Source: Streptococcaceae bacterium (GTDB lineage Bacteria > Bacillota > Bacilli > Lactobacillales > Streptococcaceae). From it: a stretch of 64,000 nucleotides of DNA. Positions 30,606 to 39,918 of this stretch are shown piece after piece. The stretch covers positions 1 through 64,000 of the forward strand of contig JAKVKP010000012.1 in assembly GCA_022484805.1 (NCBI GenBank). Reading direction: 5' to 3'. The position numbers and the translations under genes were made by a program. Every line of letters starts with the position of its first letter. Positions within the stretch are counted from its first letter, which is position 1. The notes below the pieces were generated by a model, which made no database searches, was not told the origin of the DNA, and saw only the letters and a program-made list of their open reading frames with translations.

Positions 30606-31661
30606 TTGAAAGTAATTCCCGAATTAGAGAGTACTTACTGGAAACAGACCAATGATCAAGAAAAATATGAATTATTTGAATTGAAAATCAAACCGAAAAT
30701 TTCTGAAAAATTGAAAATGACTAAGCTGCAGCTGAAAACTTTTGAAATGAGTGGTATTAAACTTCGTTCCTTCCAATTTTTATTGAATCAGGAACCATTT
30801 ACCTTTATTCCGGGTGCTAAAAACGTTATCTTGGGTTGGGATAATGGGGGAAATGATGATATCTTGCGTGAAGTTCTACTTAATGCCTATGATGACTTAG
30901 TGGATAGCGCTGAGCGGCAACGAGAATTTAGTGGGCAAAATTTTAATGATTGGATTAATGCGCACACAACTTATTTAAGGAAAGTGGATATTCCACCAAT
31001 GATTGTTGCTAAATATGCATTGCCTGTTTCGACCGAACCGATTGGTACGATTGATCCAATTACTGGTAAATTTTCAGGAGACGAAGCAGAGTATGATAAA
31101 TTTCATGAAACAATTCAAAGTGTACTTTTTCCAAAATTATCATTTGGTGAGAGTATAAATTTTGTTCAGCCAGAGGCATACTTGGAACAGCATCATTTTT
31201 TCTTGGAACTATTTCCCTTCACAGAAAAATACCGAGTCTTTAAGCATACGCCTCAAACCTATCGAGAAAACTTGAAGTCCATTGATGATAAAGGTTTTCG
31301 ATTATTGACTGAAAATGAATGGGAATATGTCGTAGGTGGTGGAACACGCAAGCTTTTTCGATTTAATACACACGAAGAGGTCGAGGCCCTATTAGAAACG
31401 ACGGGTAGCTTTCATCAGGTTAAGGTAACGGAATCAGAAAATATGTTTGGTTTAGTGATTGATTCCAGTCGAGAGCGTTATGAGTTAACTAATGATGCCT
31501 TTGTTTTGAAGCTGACCAATCAAGCCAAATCGGGTAATATTGTTCGCGATATTTTACCATTAGCAACCTACTACCAATCCCATCGTAGTGTTAATTTTAG
31601 TGATAAATTAGCACCGGAGCAATTTCAGTATCGTAAGGTGATTGACCTTTTAAGTCGCTAA
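30606..31661 (+). CDS. unknown protein with FGE-like C-terminal motifs
   Basis: About 351 residues. The N-terminal half contains FIPGAKNVILGWDNGGND (about 65-82), unknown to me as a named domain. The later segment GFRLLTENEWEYVVGGGTRKLFRFN (about 232-256) resembles the RLPTEAEWEYAARGG motif of formylglycine-generating-enzyme (sulfatase-modifying) domains. The FGE copper-binding cysteines are absent (no Cys in the protein), so it is not an active FGE. It probably follows cshB in one transcript. The start is TTG 30606 with GGTGGTGA at 5 bases; GTG/TTG starts at 30591-30597 lie within the RBS. Confidence 0.6.
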   Translation: MKVIPELESTYWKQTNDQEKYELFELKIKPKISEKLKMTKLQLKTFEMSGIKLRSFQFLLNQEPFTFIPGAKNVILGWDNGGNDDILREVLLNAYDDLVDSAERQREFSGQNFNDWINAHTTYLRKVDIPPMIVAKYALPVSTEPIGTIDPITGKFSGDEAEYDKFHETIQSVLFPKLSFGESINFVQPEAYLEQHHFFLELFPFTEKYRVFKHTPQTYRENLKSIDDKGFRLLTENEWEYVVGGGTRKLFRFNTHEEVEALLETTGSFHQVKVTESENMFGLVIDSSRERYELTNDAFVLKLTNQAKSGNIVRDILPLATYYQSHRSVNFSDKLAPEQFQYRKVIDLLSR

Positions 31662-31714
31662 AAATTTGGAAAAATTTACTTTTTTTGATTTTGGGAAGGA
31701 TAAGGTAGCTAATT

Positions 31715-32275
31715 TTGATAGACAATCAGCATAATGGCAAGCTATATTTACCAAACGACGAAAACTTGGTCAAAGAGCAAAATCAATGGTTAAATCGTCT
31801 ATATGACTTTAACCAAACAAGAGCATCTGAGAGTGAGAAACGGCAGGCAATTCTGAAACAATTATTAGCTGAAATGGGCGAAGATTGTTATATCGAGCCC
31901 CCATTTTATGCGAATTGGGGTGGACATCATCTACATTTTGGAGATCGTGTTTATGCAAATTTTAATTTAACTTGTGTTGACGATACACATATTTATATTG
32001 GTGATGATACAATGATTGGCCCCAATGTAACCATAGCGACAGCAGGGCATCCGATATCTCCAAGTAAACGTTTAGCGAAGTTTCAGTCTAATCAAGCGAT
32101 TACGATAGGAAAAAATTGTTGGTTAGGCGCAGGGGTCATTGTTTTACCGGGCGTATCGATTGGTGATCATAGTATTATTGGTGCAGGCAGTTTAGTTACT
32201 AAATCTATTCCAGCTAACAAAGTTGCATTTGGTAATCCATGTCGTGTTATCCGTGATATCTCTGATGATGAGTAA
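31715..32275 (+). CDS. maa: sugar O-acetyltransferase, maltose/galactoside acetyltransferase family
   Basis: Transfers acetyl groups from acetyl-CoA to sugars, probably for detoxification. 186 residues. An N-terminal mac domain (about 1-58) precedes a left-handed beta-helix. Motifs: PPFYANWGGHHLHFGDRVYANFNLTCVDD, the catalytic His in TAGHPISP, and the C-terminal IIGAGSLVTKSIPANKVAFGNPCRVIR. The start is TTG 31715 with AAGG upstream. The exact acceptor cannot be told from sequence. Confidence 0.85.
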   Translation: MIDNQHNGKLYLPNDENLVKEQNQWLNRLYDFNQTRASESEKRQAILKQLLAEMGEDCYIEPPFYANWGGHHLHFGDRVYANFNLTCVDDTHIYIGDDTMIGPNVTIATAGHPISPSKRLAKFQSNQAITIGKNCWLGAGVIVLPGVSIGDHSIIGAGSLVTKSIPANKVAFGNPCRVIRDISDDE

Positions 32276-32337
32276 GTATTGAAAAAAAACTTTTTTTATG
32301 TTAATTTTAAATGAGATATATTTTATCTGGATTTGTG

Positions 32338-32515
32338 AAGAGAGCTTGTGTTTGGTGCAAACAAGTCAAATCTATAAAGTGCTAAGCATTTTTTGCTGAT
32401 TCTGAAGCAACTCAGAACGTATTCCACGTTACGGATTTAAAGAAATAATGAGACATCATTGTAAATTGGGATGGTACCACGTTGCGACGTTCCCGAATGC
32501 AGTGGTGTTTTTATA
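32338..32515 (+). promoter_or_regulatory. T-box riboswitch of alaS
   Basis: Stem I starts with AAGAGAGCTTGTGTTTGGTGCAAACAAG, and GCT at 32381-32383 is a candidate alanine specifier. The T-box GGGATGGTACCACG (32468-32481) and TTCCC form the antiterminator. A less perfect terminator uses ACCAC...GCAGTGGT and a T-run (32499-32512). It lies 30 bases before alaS. Confidence 0.9.
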
Positions 32516-32545
32516 TTGAAAATTAATCATTTCTAGGAGAGTGTA

Positions 32546-35185
32546 ATGAAACAATTAAGTAGTGCGCAAACGAGACAAATGTTTTTAGATTTTTTTCAAT
32601 CAAAGGGTCATGCGATAGAGCCCTCAGCATCTTTAGTACCAGTTAATGATCCAACGTTACTTTGGATTAATTCAGGTGTTGCAACATTAAAAAAATATTT
32701 TGATGGCTCAGTAGTACCTGAAAATCCAAGAATCACTAATGCACAAAAATCAATTCGAACGAATGATATTGAAAATGTTGGTAAAACAGCACGCCACCAT
32801 ACGATGTTTGAAATGCTCGGTAATTTTTCAATTGGTGATTATTTCCGTGAAGAAGCGATTGCCTGGGCGTTTGAGCTTTTAACTTCACCAAAATGGTTTG
32901 ATTTTCCAGTCGATAAGCTTTATATGACTTATTATCCAGATGATAAAGATAGTTATAATTGCTGGCTCAAGCAGGGTGTTCAACCTGATCATTTAATTCC
33001 AATTGCAGATAATTTTTGGGAAATTGGTGCTGGGCCTAGTGGCCCTGATACAGAAATTTTCTTTGATCGCGGTACAAAATTTGACCCAGAAAATATTGGT
33101 GTTAAATTATTAGCAGAGGATATTGAAAACGATCGCTATATTGAAATTTGGAATATTGTCTTATCTCAATTTAATGCTGATCCAAGTGTACCACGTAGTG
33201 AATATCAAGAACTACCACATAAAAATATTGATACGGGCATGGGCTTAGAGAGAATGGTTTCTATTATTCAAGAGGCACCAACGAACTTTGAAACAGACTT
33301 ATTTATGCCAATTATCCGTCAAATTGAAACAATTTCTGGCAAGCAGTATGATCCAAAGAATCATGCTGAAAATATGAGCTTTAAGGTAATTGCCGACCAT
33401 ATTCGTTCGCTTGCCTTCGCTATTGGCGATGGTGCCTTACCGGGTAATGAAGGACGCGGCTATGTCCTGCGTCGTCTATTACGTCGTGCGGTTATGCACG
33501 GTAAAAAATTAGGTATCAAGGATACCTTCCTTTATCAATTAGTGCCGACAGTAGGCCAAATCATGGCGAGCTACTATCCAGAAGTGACTGCACAACAAGA
33601 GTTTATTGAAAAAGTGATCCGCAATGAGGAAGAGACGTTCCATAAAACGATTGATGCAGGTAGTGGCATGCTTGAAGACCTGCTTGCTTCATTAAAAGCC
33701 AAAGGTGAAACTGTATTAGATGGTCAATCTATTTTTAAACTTTATGATACCTTCGGTTTTCCAGTTGAATTGACAGAAGAATTAGCGAGTGATGAAGGCT
33801 TTAAAATCGATCATCAAGGCTTTGAAGTAGCGATGAAAGCACAACAAGAACGTGCACGAAATGCACGTAGTCAAAATCTTTCAATGGGTAAACAAAATCA
33901 AGCATTAACGGATTTACAGGTTTCCTCTGAGTTTTCTTATAGTGAACACGAAATGACTTCAGCCTTAGTTGCCATTATCGATGATGAAACGGTCTTAAAT
34001 GAGGTTAATACTGGTGAGGTTGAACTTGTTTTTGCACATACACCATTTTATGCCGAATCAGGTGGACAGGTTGCTGATCATGGTCAAATTTTTGCTAAAG
34101 ATGGTGAATTGGTCGCTGAAGTTATAGATGTTCAAAAAGCGCCAAATGGACAGCCATTGCACCGAGTAAAGGTATATGGTCAGCTGGTAAAGGATGAAGG
34201 CTATCTGTTACAAATTGATAATGAGCGTCGTGCAAAAATTATTAAAAATCATACGGCGACTCACTTATTACACGCTGCACTGAAAAATACTTTAGGTAGC
34301 CATGCAAATCAAGCTGGTTCATTGAATGAAACTGAATTTTTGCGTTTTGACTTTACACACTTTGGTGCGACAACGAAGGCCGAATTAGCACAAATTGAAC
34401 ATCAGGTTAATGAAAAGATTTGGGCAGCACTCGATGTTGAAACAATTGAAACCGATATTGATACAGCTAAATCATTGGGCGCAATGGCATTATTTGGTGA
34501 AAAATATGGGAAAGATGTCCGAATGGTTAAAATATCTGACTATTCACTTGAGCTTTGTGGAGGTACTCATGTTAAGAATACCTCAGAAATTGGTATTTTT
34601 AAAATTGTTTCAGAACAAGGAATTGGTTCGGGGACACGCCGAATTGTAGCTGTAACAAGCAAGGAAGCATACGAGCTATATCGTAAGGAAGAAAGTGAAT
34701 TAGACGCTGTTCAAGCCCTAGTTAAGGCACCAAAATTTGATGAAGTGGCGCTTAAGGTTGAAAATCTTCAAGCAGAACTTCGTGCCTTGCAAAAAGAAAA
34801 TGACAAGTTAGCAACCAAGATTGCCAATCAAGCAACAGCGGCTGTTTTTGAAAATGTGCAATCAGCAGGTGAATTGACCTATATTGCCGAAAAGGTTAAT
34901 GTTTCGGATATGAATCAATTGCGCGCGTTGGCTGATAACTGGAAACAAAAGCAAGTTTCTGATGTCTTATTATTAATTTTAGAAGCTAAGGGCAAGGTTA
35001 ATTTATTAATTGCTGCCAATGGCAAGGCCAATGATGAAGGAGTTAAAGCAGGTGAATTAATTAAATCAATCGCACCTTTAGTTGGCGGCGGCGGCGGTGG
35101 ACGCCCCGATTTAGCACAAGCAGGTGGCAAGGATGGATCAGGTATTCCCGCTGCGCTGGCAAAGCTGAAGGAACTATTGAATTAA
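32546..35185 (+). CDS. alaS: alanine--tRNA ligase
   Basis: Class II synthetase of 879 residues. The catalytic core starts [18 protein letters not shown] and has [14 protein letters not shown] and [21 protein letters not shown]. The editing domain has the zinc/catalytic motifs [11 protein letters not shown] near 568 and [13 protein letters not shown] near 670. The C-terminal C-Ala domain ends [45 protein letters not shown]. Its last 24 codons are present a second time 188 bases downstream (see the repeat entry). Confidence 0.97.
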   Translation: MKQLSSAQTRQMFLDFFQSKGHAIEPSASLVPVNDPTLLWINSGVATLKKYFDGSVVPENPRITNAQKSIRTNDIENVGKTARHHTMFEMLGNFSIGDYFREEAIAWAFELLTSPKWFDFPVDKLYMTYYPDDKDSYNCWLKQGVQPDHLIPIADNFWEIGAGPSGPDTEIFFDRGTKFDPENIGVKLLAEDIENDRYIEIWNIVLSQFNADPSVPRSEYQELPHKNIDTGMGLERMVSIIQEAPTNFETDLFMPIIRQIETISGKQYDPKNHAENMSFKVIADHIRSLAFAIGDGALPGNEGRGYVLRRLLRRAVMHGKKLGIKDTFLYQLVPTVGQIMASYYPEVTAQQEFIEKVIRNEEETFHKTIDAGSGMLEDLLASLKAKGETVLDGQSIFKLYDTFGFPVELTEELASDEGFKIDHQGFEVAMKAQQERARNARSQNLSMGKQNQALTDLQVSSEFSYSEHEMTSALVAIIDDETVLNEVNTGEVELVFAHTPFYAESGGQVADHGQIFAKDGELVAEVIDVQKAPNGQPLHRVKVYGQLVKDEGYLLQIDNERRAKIIKNHTATHLLHAALKNTLGSHANQAGSLNETEFLRFDFTHFGATTKAELAQIEHQVNEKIWAALDVETIETDIDTAKSLGAMALFGEKYGKDVRMVKISDYSLELCGGTHVKNTSEIGIFKIVSEQGIGSGTRRIVAVTSKEAYELYRKEESELDAVQALVKAPKFDEVALKVENLQAELRALQKENDKLATKIANQATAAVFENVQSAGELTYIAEKVNVSDMNQLRALADNWKQKQVSDVLLLILEAKGKVNLLIAANGKANDEGVKAGELIKSIAPLVGGGGGGRPDLAQAGGKDGSGIPAALAKLKELLN

Positions 35186-35377
35186 TTGTGCTAAATCGGT
35201 AAGGGCTCCCGCAAAATGTTAACATTTTGTGGGTAAAGGAAAGACGACGACGTGATATTCGATTTCGGTACGAAATCAATGAACAAAGTCTGTCTTGACG
35301 CGCACAAGCAGGTGGCAAGGATGGATCAGGTATTCCCGCTGCGCTAGCAAAGCTGAGGGAACTATTGAGTTAATTGT
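35114..35377 (+). repeat. duplicated 3' end of alaS
   Basis: The 76 bases at 35114-35189 (last codons and stop of alaS) recur at 35302-35377 with three substitutions and no gaps. The 112 bases between them (35190-35301) are unrelated to alaS and contain the hairpin CCCGCAAAATG/CATTTTGTGGG (about 35208-35233). The second copy is not translated as part of a gene. This layout resembles the scar of an element that integrated at the alaS 3' end. Confidence 0.9.
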
Positions 35378-35545
35378 TTGGATATATTTTAATTATCAGT
35401 ACAAATTTGTTACATTGCAAAATACCGTTTTTTCGACGAAAAGCATATAAAAAGCAATTTTAGGAAATTAGGCCTAGAATTGCTTTTAATTTATAATGGT
35501 TTAAAATAGGAAATATAAATATGAATAATCAAAGAGGTGGATATA

Positions 35546-36043
35546 ATGATTATTAAAACACAATTTACAACAATTCCCGATTCGTATGCTAAAAAGTCGA
35601 CTGAGCGCATTGATGGCTGTCCAGTTAAGTCTTTTCCGTTTCAAATAATAGACATTCCAGTTGGTGCAAAGTATTTGGCATTTACACTGATTGATCATGA
35701 TGCAATCCCTGTCGCAGGTTTTTCATGGATTCATTGGTCGGTTACTGATTTTGAGGTTACAAATAATTTTATCAGTATTCCAGAAAATTTTAGTCGTTTA
35801 ACTCAGCTGGCGCAAGGTAAAAATTCCCAAATTTCAAAATTTATTGGTAAAACTAATCCCGAAGTGACACAGCGTTACACTGGACCACAGCCGCCAAATG
35901 AGGATCACTGGTATACCTTGACTGTTTATGCTCTATTAGAACCAACGAAGTTAGAAGATGGCTTTTATTTAAATGAACTCTATCATGCAATAGCAGATAA
36001 AGTGGTCGCTAAGGTGCAAGTGAATTTATTAGGTAAATATTAA
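35546..36043 (+). CDS. YbhB/YbcL family Raf kinase inhibitor-like (PEBP) protein
   Basis: 165 residues. PEBP-fold features include the family sequences [29 protein letters not shown] and [11 protein letters not shown], with the ligand-pocket motif [20 protein letters not shown]. Bacterial members have no settled function. The start is ATG 35546 with GAGGTGG at 5 bases; the in-frame GTG at 35537 lies within the RBS. It overlaps yidD by one base (TAATG). Confidence 0.88.
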   Translation: MIIKTQFTTIPDSYAKKSTERIDGCPVKSFPFQIIDIPVGAKYLAFTLIDHDAIPVAGFSWIHWSVTDFEVTNNFISIPENFSRLTQLAQGKNSQISKFIGKTNPEVTQRYTGPQPPNEDHWYTLTVYALLEPTKLEDGFYLNELYHAIADKVVAKVQVNLLGKY

Positions 36044-36309
36044 TGTCAAAATTTTTATTATTGCTTGTTCATTGGTATCAACGCTATATTTCATCATGGA
36101 CTAAGCCAAGCTGTCGTTATCATCCGACCTGCTCAAACTACATGATTGATGCCATTAAGATTCATGGTGCATTTAAAGGTACTTTGATGGGATTTGCACG
36201 TATATTGCGTTGTAATCCTTTTGTTAAAGGTGGTATTGATTATGTGCCAGCTAAGTTTAGTTTGAAGCGTAATCCCGATGAAAAGTATATTAACCCAAAT
36301 CAATCATGA
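36043..36309 (+). CDS. yidD: membrane protein insertion efficiency factor YidD
   Basis: 88 residues with the full family signature: [31 protein letters not shown], then [20 protein letters not shown]. The three conserved cysteines are present. It assists YidC/Sec membrane insertion. Translationally coupled to the PEBP gene upstream. Confidence 0.95.
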   Translation: MSKFLLLLVHWYQRYISSWTKPSCRYHPTCSNYMIDAIKIHGAFKGTLMGFARILRCNPFVKGGIDYVPAKFSLKRNPDEKYINPNQS

Positions 36310-36339
36310 TGGTATTTTACCTATTGGTTGATTTTTATA

Positions 36340-36428
36340 TGCAAATATTCCAATCATTCTCGGAAAGATAGGTCATACTGTATCAAAATGGCTGATATCG
36401 TGCAAATATTCCAACCTTTCTCGGAAAG
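36340..36428 (+). repeat. two 28-bp direct repeats downstream of yidD
   Basis: TGCAAATATTCCAA...TTCTCGGAAAG occurs at 36340-36367 and 36401-36428 (61-base spacing), differing at three or four central positions. The region between yidD and cysK has no supported gene; an apparent 71-codon ORF across the repeats has no RBS. Confidence 0.7.
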
Positions 36429-36513
36429 CAGTGATCGGTCAGACAGCAGTACCTCCTTGTCCGTCCAGCTTGATGATTTACAATCAGGAACAATGAGCAG
36501 CAACTTTTCAATT

Positions 36514-36562
36514 AAAAACGTCCTAGCTTTCTACAAATCGTAAAAGGCTAAGACGCTTTTTA
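36514..36562. terminator. bidirectional terminator between yidD and cysK
   Basis: CGTCCTAGC (36519-36527) pairs with GCTAAGACG (36547-36555; one G-U). A T-run follows on the plus strand and an A-run precedes the stem, so it can stop both converging transcripts. Confidence 0.75.
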
Positions 36563-36587
36563 ATTGTTCTCTGTTAATTGCTTCTCA

Positions 36588-37517
36588 TTAATCTTCAAAC
36601 TCATATAAAGCAGTTGATAGGTAGCGTTCACCATTGTCGGCAGCAATCGCTAGGACTTTTTTACCTTTACCAAGTTTTTTAGCAACTTCAATCGCTGCTT
36701 TAACAGCTGCACCTGAAGAGATACCAATTAGGTAACCTTCTTTAGTTCCAAAGTCACGACCTGTTGCAATGGCATCGTCACTAGTTACTTGAATGATCTC
36801 ATCGTAGGCATCTGTATCTAAAACAACTGGAATAAAGCCAGCAGAGATTCCTTGGATTTTATGAGGGCCAGGGTTACCACCAGATAAAACAGGTGATTCA
36901 GCAGATTCAACGGCAACGATTTTAATATTTGGATTTGCCTTTTTAAGAACGTGACCTGCACCAGTGATTGTGCCACCAGTTCCGACACCTGAAACAAAGG
37001 CATCTAAGCCAGTTGTACCGAATGCTTCGATGATTTCAGGACCAGTTGTTTCTTCGTGAATAAGTGGATTAGCCGGATTGTCAAATTGAAGTGGTAAGAA
37101 CCAACCATTTTCTTCAGCCAATTCTTTTGCTTTAGCAATTGCCCCCTTCATTCCACCGGCACCAGGTGTTAAGACTAATTTGGCACCATAGGCTTGCATT
37201 AAACGACGACGTTCAATTGAGAAGGTTTCTGGCATTACGATGACAACTTGATAGCCCTTGGCAGCACCAGCAAATGACAAACCGATTCCAGTATTACCAG
37301 AGGTTGGTTCAACAATTGTGTCACCTGGTTTAATTTTACCTTCATTTTCAGCTGCTTCAATCATTGACAAAGCAATTCGATCCTTTACTGAACTGGCAGG
37401 GTTGAATGCTTCGAGCTTAACATAGACATCGGCAGCATCTTCTGGGACAAGATGATTAACCTTTAAAATTGGTGTATTACCGACAAGTTCCAAGACGTTA
37501 TTAAAAATTGCTGACAT
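36588..37517 (-). CDS. cysK: cysteine synthase A (O-acetylserine sulfhydrylase)
   Basis: Makes cysteine from O-acetylserine and sulfide with PLP. 309 residues. The PLP lysine is in [15 protein letters not shown] (about 35-49), the substrate loop is [15 protein letters not shown], and the PLP-phosphate loop is [12 protein letters not shown]. The start is ATG 37517, 8 bases after GGAGG; the longer start at 37532 lies within the RBS. Upstream, the palindrome CTCTGAACAGAG (37584-37595) overlaps a possible -10 and could be an operator. Confidence 0.95.
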   Translation of the reverse strand: MSAIFNNVLELVGNTPILKVNHLVPEDAADVYVKLEAFNPASSVKDRIALSMIEAAENEGKIKPGDTIVEPTSGNTGIGLSFAGAAKGYQVVIVMPETFSIERRRLMQAYGAKLVLTPGAGGMKGAIAKAKELAEENGWFLPLQFDNPANPLIHEETTGPEIIEAFGTTGLDAFVSGVGTGGTITGAGHVLKKANPNIKIVAVESAESPVLSGGNPGPHKIQGISAGFIPVVLDTDAYDEIIQVTSDDAIATGRDFGTKEGYLIGISSGAAVKAAIEVAKKLGKGKKVLAIAADNGERYLSTALYEFED

Positions 37518-37671
37518 ATTGGCTTCCTCCAAAAAGATAAATTTAGTAAATAATATTTTATGTTCACTACGGTTTCTAGTATACTCTGAACAGAGACAAA
37601 AAAAAAGAATGTTTCTTCTATCGAGTGATAGAATGAAACTATGATAGATGATTATTTTGAGGTATTTAATA

Positions 37672-38661
37672 ATGAAAATAGTAAATATTAGCCCAAGAGG
37701 CTATTGTTATGGCGTCATTGATGCAATGGTAATTGCCAGAAATGCTTCGCTATCTCCTGACTTGCCACGTCCTATTTATATTTTAGGTATGATTGTGCAT
37801 AATAAACACGTTACAGATAGCTTTGAATCGATTGGTGTTCAAACCTTAGATGGACCAAATCGGCTTGAAATTTTAGAAAATATCAATGAGGGGACTGTGA
37901 TTTTTACTGCACATGGCGTTAGCCCACAAGTGGTTAAACGAGCTAAGGAAAAAGGCTTAACTGTCGTTGATGCAAGCTGTCCGGATGTTCTAATCACTCA
38001 TGAATTAGTTGAGCTAAAGCTAGAGATGGGCTATGAAATCATTTATATTGGTAAGAAGGGACATCCTGAGCCAGAAGGTGTGATTGGTATCAATCCACAA
38101 AAGATTCACCTTATTTCTAGTGTTTCAGAGGTTAAGCAGTTAAATTTACAAGGCAAGCTTTTCTTAACTAATCAAACAACGATGAGTCAATGGGATGTTG
38201 ATTCAATCATGGAAAAGGTTAAGGAGAAGTATCCGAATGTAGAAATTCATCAAGATATTTGTCAGGCTACTCAAGAACGACAGGAAGCAGTTGCAGAACA
38301 AGCCAAAGGCTGTGATTTAGTGATTGTTGTTGGTGATCCAAAAAGTAATAATACCAATCGCTTAGCGCAGGTTGCAAATGAGCAGGCGGATGTACCATCT
38401 CGACGTGTAGCGGATATTAGTGAATTGCGTTCAGAATGGTTTGAAGGTGTTGAGGTTGTTGGTATTACAGCTGGTGCTTCAACACCGACACCAATTGTCC
38501 GTGAGGTTATTAAGGAAATTCATCGCATTGCCTCTGGTGAAAGACTAGCTTCAAAAGTTTTGCCAGAAATGATTTTACCTCGAGGTAAGGCAAAGGATCT
38601 TGAGGATAAGCGTGCCAATAGAATGGCATATTTGAGAAAAACGCAATTGGGCAAAGATTAA
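37672..38661 (+). CDS. ispH: 4-hydroxy-3-methylbut-2-enyl diphosphate reductase homologue
   Basis: Last enzyme of the MEP isoprenoid pathway, an iron-sulfur reductase. About 329 residues. Three iron-sulfur cysteines are visible: [11 protein letters not shown] near residue 12, [10 protein letters not shown] near 104, and [14 protein letters not shown] near 196. Also present are TAHGVSP, a [10 protein letters not shown] motif and [15 protein letters not shown] 37672 has GAGG at 9 bases. No other MEP gene is in the window. IspH is uncommon in Lactobacillales, which mostly use mevalonate. Confidence 0.9.
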   Translation: MKIVNISPRGYCYGVIDAMVIARNASLSPDLPRPIYILGMIVHNKHVTDSFESIGVQTLDGPNRLEILENINEGTVIFTAHGVSPQVVKRAKEKGLTVVDASCPDVLITHELVELKLEMGYEIIYIGKKGHPEPEGVIGINPQKIHLISSVSEVKQLNLQGKLFLTNQTTMSQWDVDSIMEKVKEKYPNVEIHQDICQATQERQEAVAEQAKGCDLVIVVGDPKSNNTNRLAQVANEQADVPSRRVADISELRSEWFEGVEVVGITAGASTPTPIVREVIKEIHRIASGERLASKVLPEMILPRGKAKDLEDKRANRMAYLRKTQLGKD

Positions 38662-38687
38662 AAATAATTTCTTAACGATTCAGATTT

Positions 38688-38697
38688 TTGCTATAAT
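38688..38697 (+). promoter_or_regulatory. extended -10 promoter of ridA
   Basis: TTTTTGCTATAATC has TGC directly before TATAAT (38692-38697), an extended -10, 55 bases before the ridA start. The -35 is poor. Confidence 0.6.
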
Positions 38698-38751
38698 CAA
38701 GTTAATTTTGAAAATATTTTCAAGAGGAATCAATAATATTAGGAGGCTGAC

Positions 38752-39129
38752 ATGAAAACAGTACACACAGATTTAGCACCCAAGGCGATTGGGCCGTATG
38801 TTCAAGGAAAAATAGCAAATGGTTTTTTATTCGCTTCTGGTCAGGTACCTTTATCTCCAGAAACTGGAGAAGTGATCGGTACAACGATTGAAGCACAGAC
38901 AGAACAAGTGATAAAAAATATTGGTGCGCTTTTAGCAGAAGCTGGTACAGATTTTGATCATGTCGTGAAAACAACTTGTTTTTTATCTGATATTGAGAAT
39001 TTTGTACCCTTTAATGAAGTATACAAGACAGCGTTCAAGGCTGATTTCCCTGCTCGTAGCGCCGTTGAAGTCGCACGATTACCAAAGGATGTCTTAATTG
39101 AAATTGAGGTTATTGCTTTAATTAAGTAA
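38752..39129 (+). CDS. ridA: RidA family reactive intermediate deaminase
   Basis: Hydrolyses reactive enamine/imine intermediates from PLP enzymes such as threonine dehydratase. 125 residues. Motifs AIGPYVQGKIANGFLFASGQVPLSPETGEV, VKTTCFLSDIENFVPFNEVY and the catalytic Arg in FPARSAVEVARLPKDVLIEIEVIA. RBS AGGAGG. Alone on its transcript. Confidence 0.95.
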   Translation: MKTVHTDLAPKAIGPYVQGKIANGFLFASGQVPLSPETGEVIGTTIEAQTEQVIKNIGALLAEAGTDFDHVVKTTCFLSDIENFVPFNEVYKTAFKADFPARSAVEVARLPKDVLIEIEVIALIK

Positions 39130-39199
39130 TTATTTTTTTCATAGTTTCTCTTTCTCCATTTTATTTATTATAAAATAATTAAAATTAGATTAAAAAATA

Positions 39200-39228
39200 T
39201 TGCTTTTTTAATTATAATAATTTATAAT
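39200..39228 (+). promoter_or_regulatory. promoter of the response-regulator gene
   Basis: TTGCTT (39200-39205), a 17-base spacer and TATAAT (39223-39228). The start would fall near 39235, which favours the ATG at 39262 over the ATG at 39244. Confidence 0.65.
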
Positions 39229-39261
39229 TAATGAAAAGGATACATGGAAGGGATTGTTGAT

Positions 39262-39879
39262 ATGAAAGAAAAGTTATTATTAATTACAAGGGATATTGAT
39301 TCGGTTAGAGGCATTGAAAAAGCTTTGGAAATTAAAGGCTATGAGGTAATGATTTCGACGAGCTGTTTATCCGATATTACAAAGGGGCAAACAGATTTTT
39401 GTGAGGCATTTGATTTAGTCGTTTTAAATCAAGCCTTATTAAGTGATTTAAAGCCCGAATGTATTATTAAAATGAAACAGCTTAAAACGCCAGTAGTTGT
39501 TCTATCAGCATTAAATCAAGATGAGAAAAATTATTATCTTTCTTATCCGATTTCTCAGGCGCGATTGACAGATGAGCTAGCGAAGCATTTAAAACAAACT
39601 TCTGAATATCCATTCTTCTTGAATAGCATTTATGATGAAGCAGTAGGTGATCATCTAATCAAGCATCATGTTGAAGTAATTAATCATAAATTAATTATCG
39701 ATGGTGTGCCGATTGTCTTATCAAAAAAGGAATTTCAACTCTTCAGTATTTTAATGGCTGCTGATTATAATTTAGTTGATAACCAAACAATTTTTAAGGG
39801 GATTTGGAATGTCGACTACGAGCTAATTAAACAACCTTTTCAAAATATTGCTGTTTTAAAGGGATTTAAACCCCAATAA
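39262..39879 (+). pseudogene. OmpR-type response regulator, truncated by the prophage
   Basis: About 205 residues: an N-terminal receiver-like domain (about 1-110) and a winged-helix DNA-binding domain (from about 125: HHVEVINHKLIIDGVPIVLSKKEFQLFSILMAADYNLVDNQTIFKGIWN). The receiver lacks the acidic pair (ITRDID instead of VDDE) and the phospho-acceptor is Asn (FDLVVLNQAL), so it cannot be phosphorylated normally. The protein stops shortly after QNIAVL, in the recognition helix, and lacks the wing and the usual RGVGYRL-type end. The prophage integrase gene is 38 bases downstream, so integration probably cut the gene. Confidence 0.75.
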
Positions 39880-39894
39880 AAAAGCTTTTTTTAT

Positions 39895-39918
39895 TTTTAC
39901 GCAGTGTTTTACGCAGTT
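39895..39918. repeat. tandem 12-bp repeat next to the integrase stop (possible arm sites)
   Basis: TTTTACGCAGTG and TTTTACGCAGTT lie head to tail at 39895-39906 and 39907-39918, at the attachment-site side of int. Tandem short repeats of this kind often serve as integrase arm sites; that role is inferred. Confidence 0.45.

Noticed and set aside
35061-35318. Minus-strand ORFs starting MPPACA across the alaS end
   Set aside because: Antisense shadows of the duplicated alaS 3' end.
36328-36543. 71-codon plus-strand ORF after yidD
   Set aside because: No RBS, Ser-rich low-complexity translation, and it spans direct repeats and the terminator stem.
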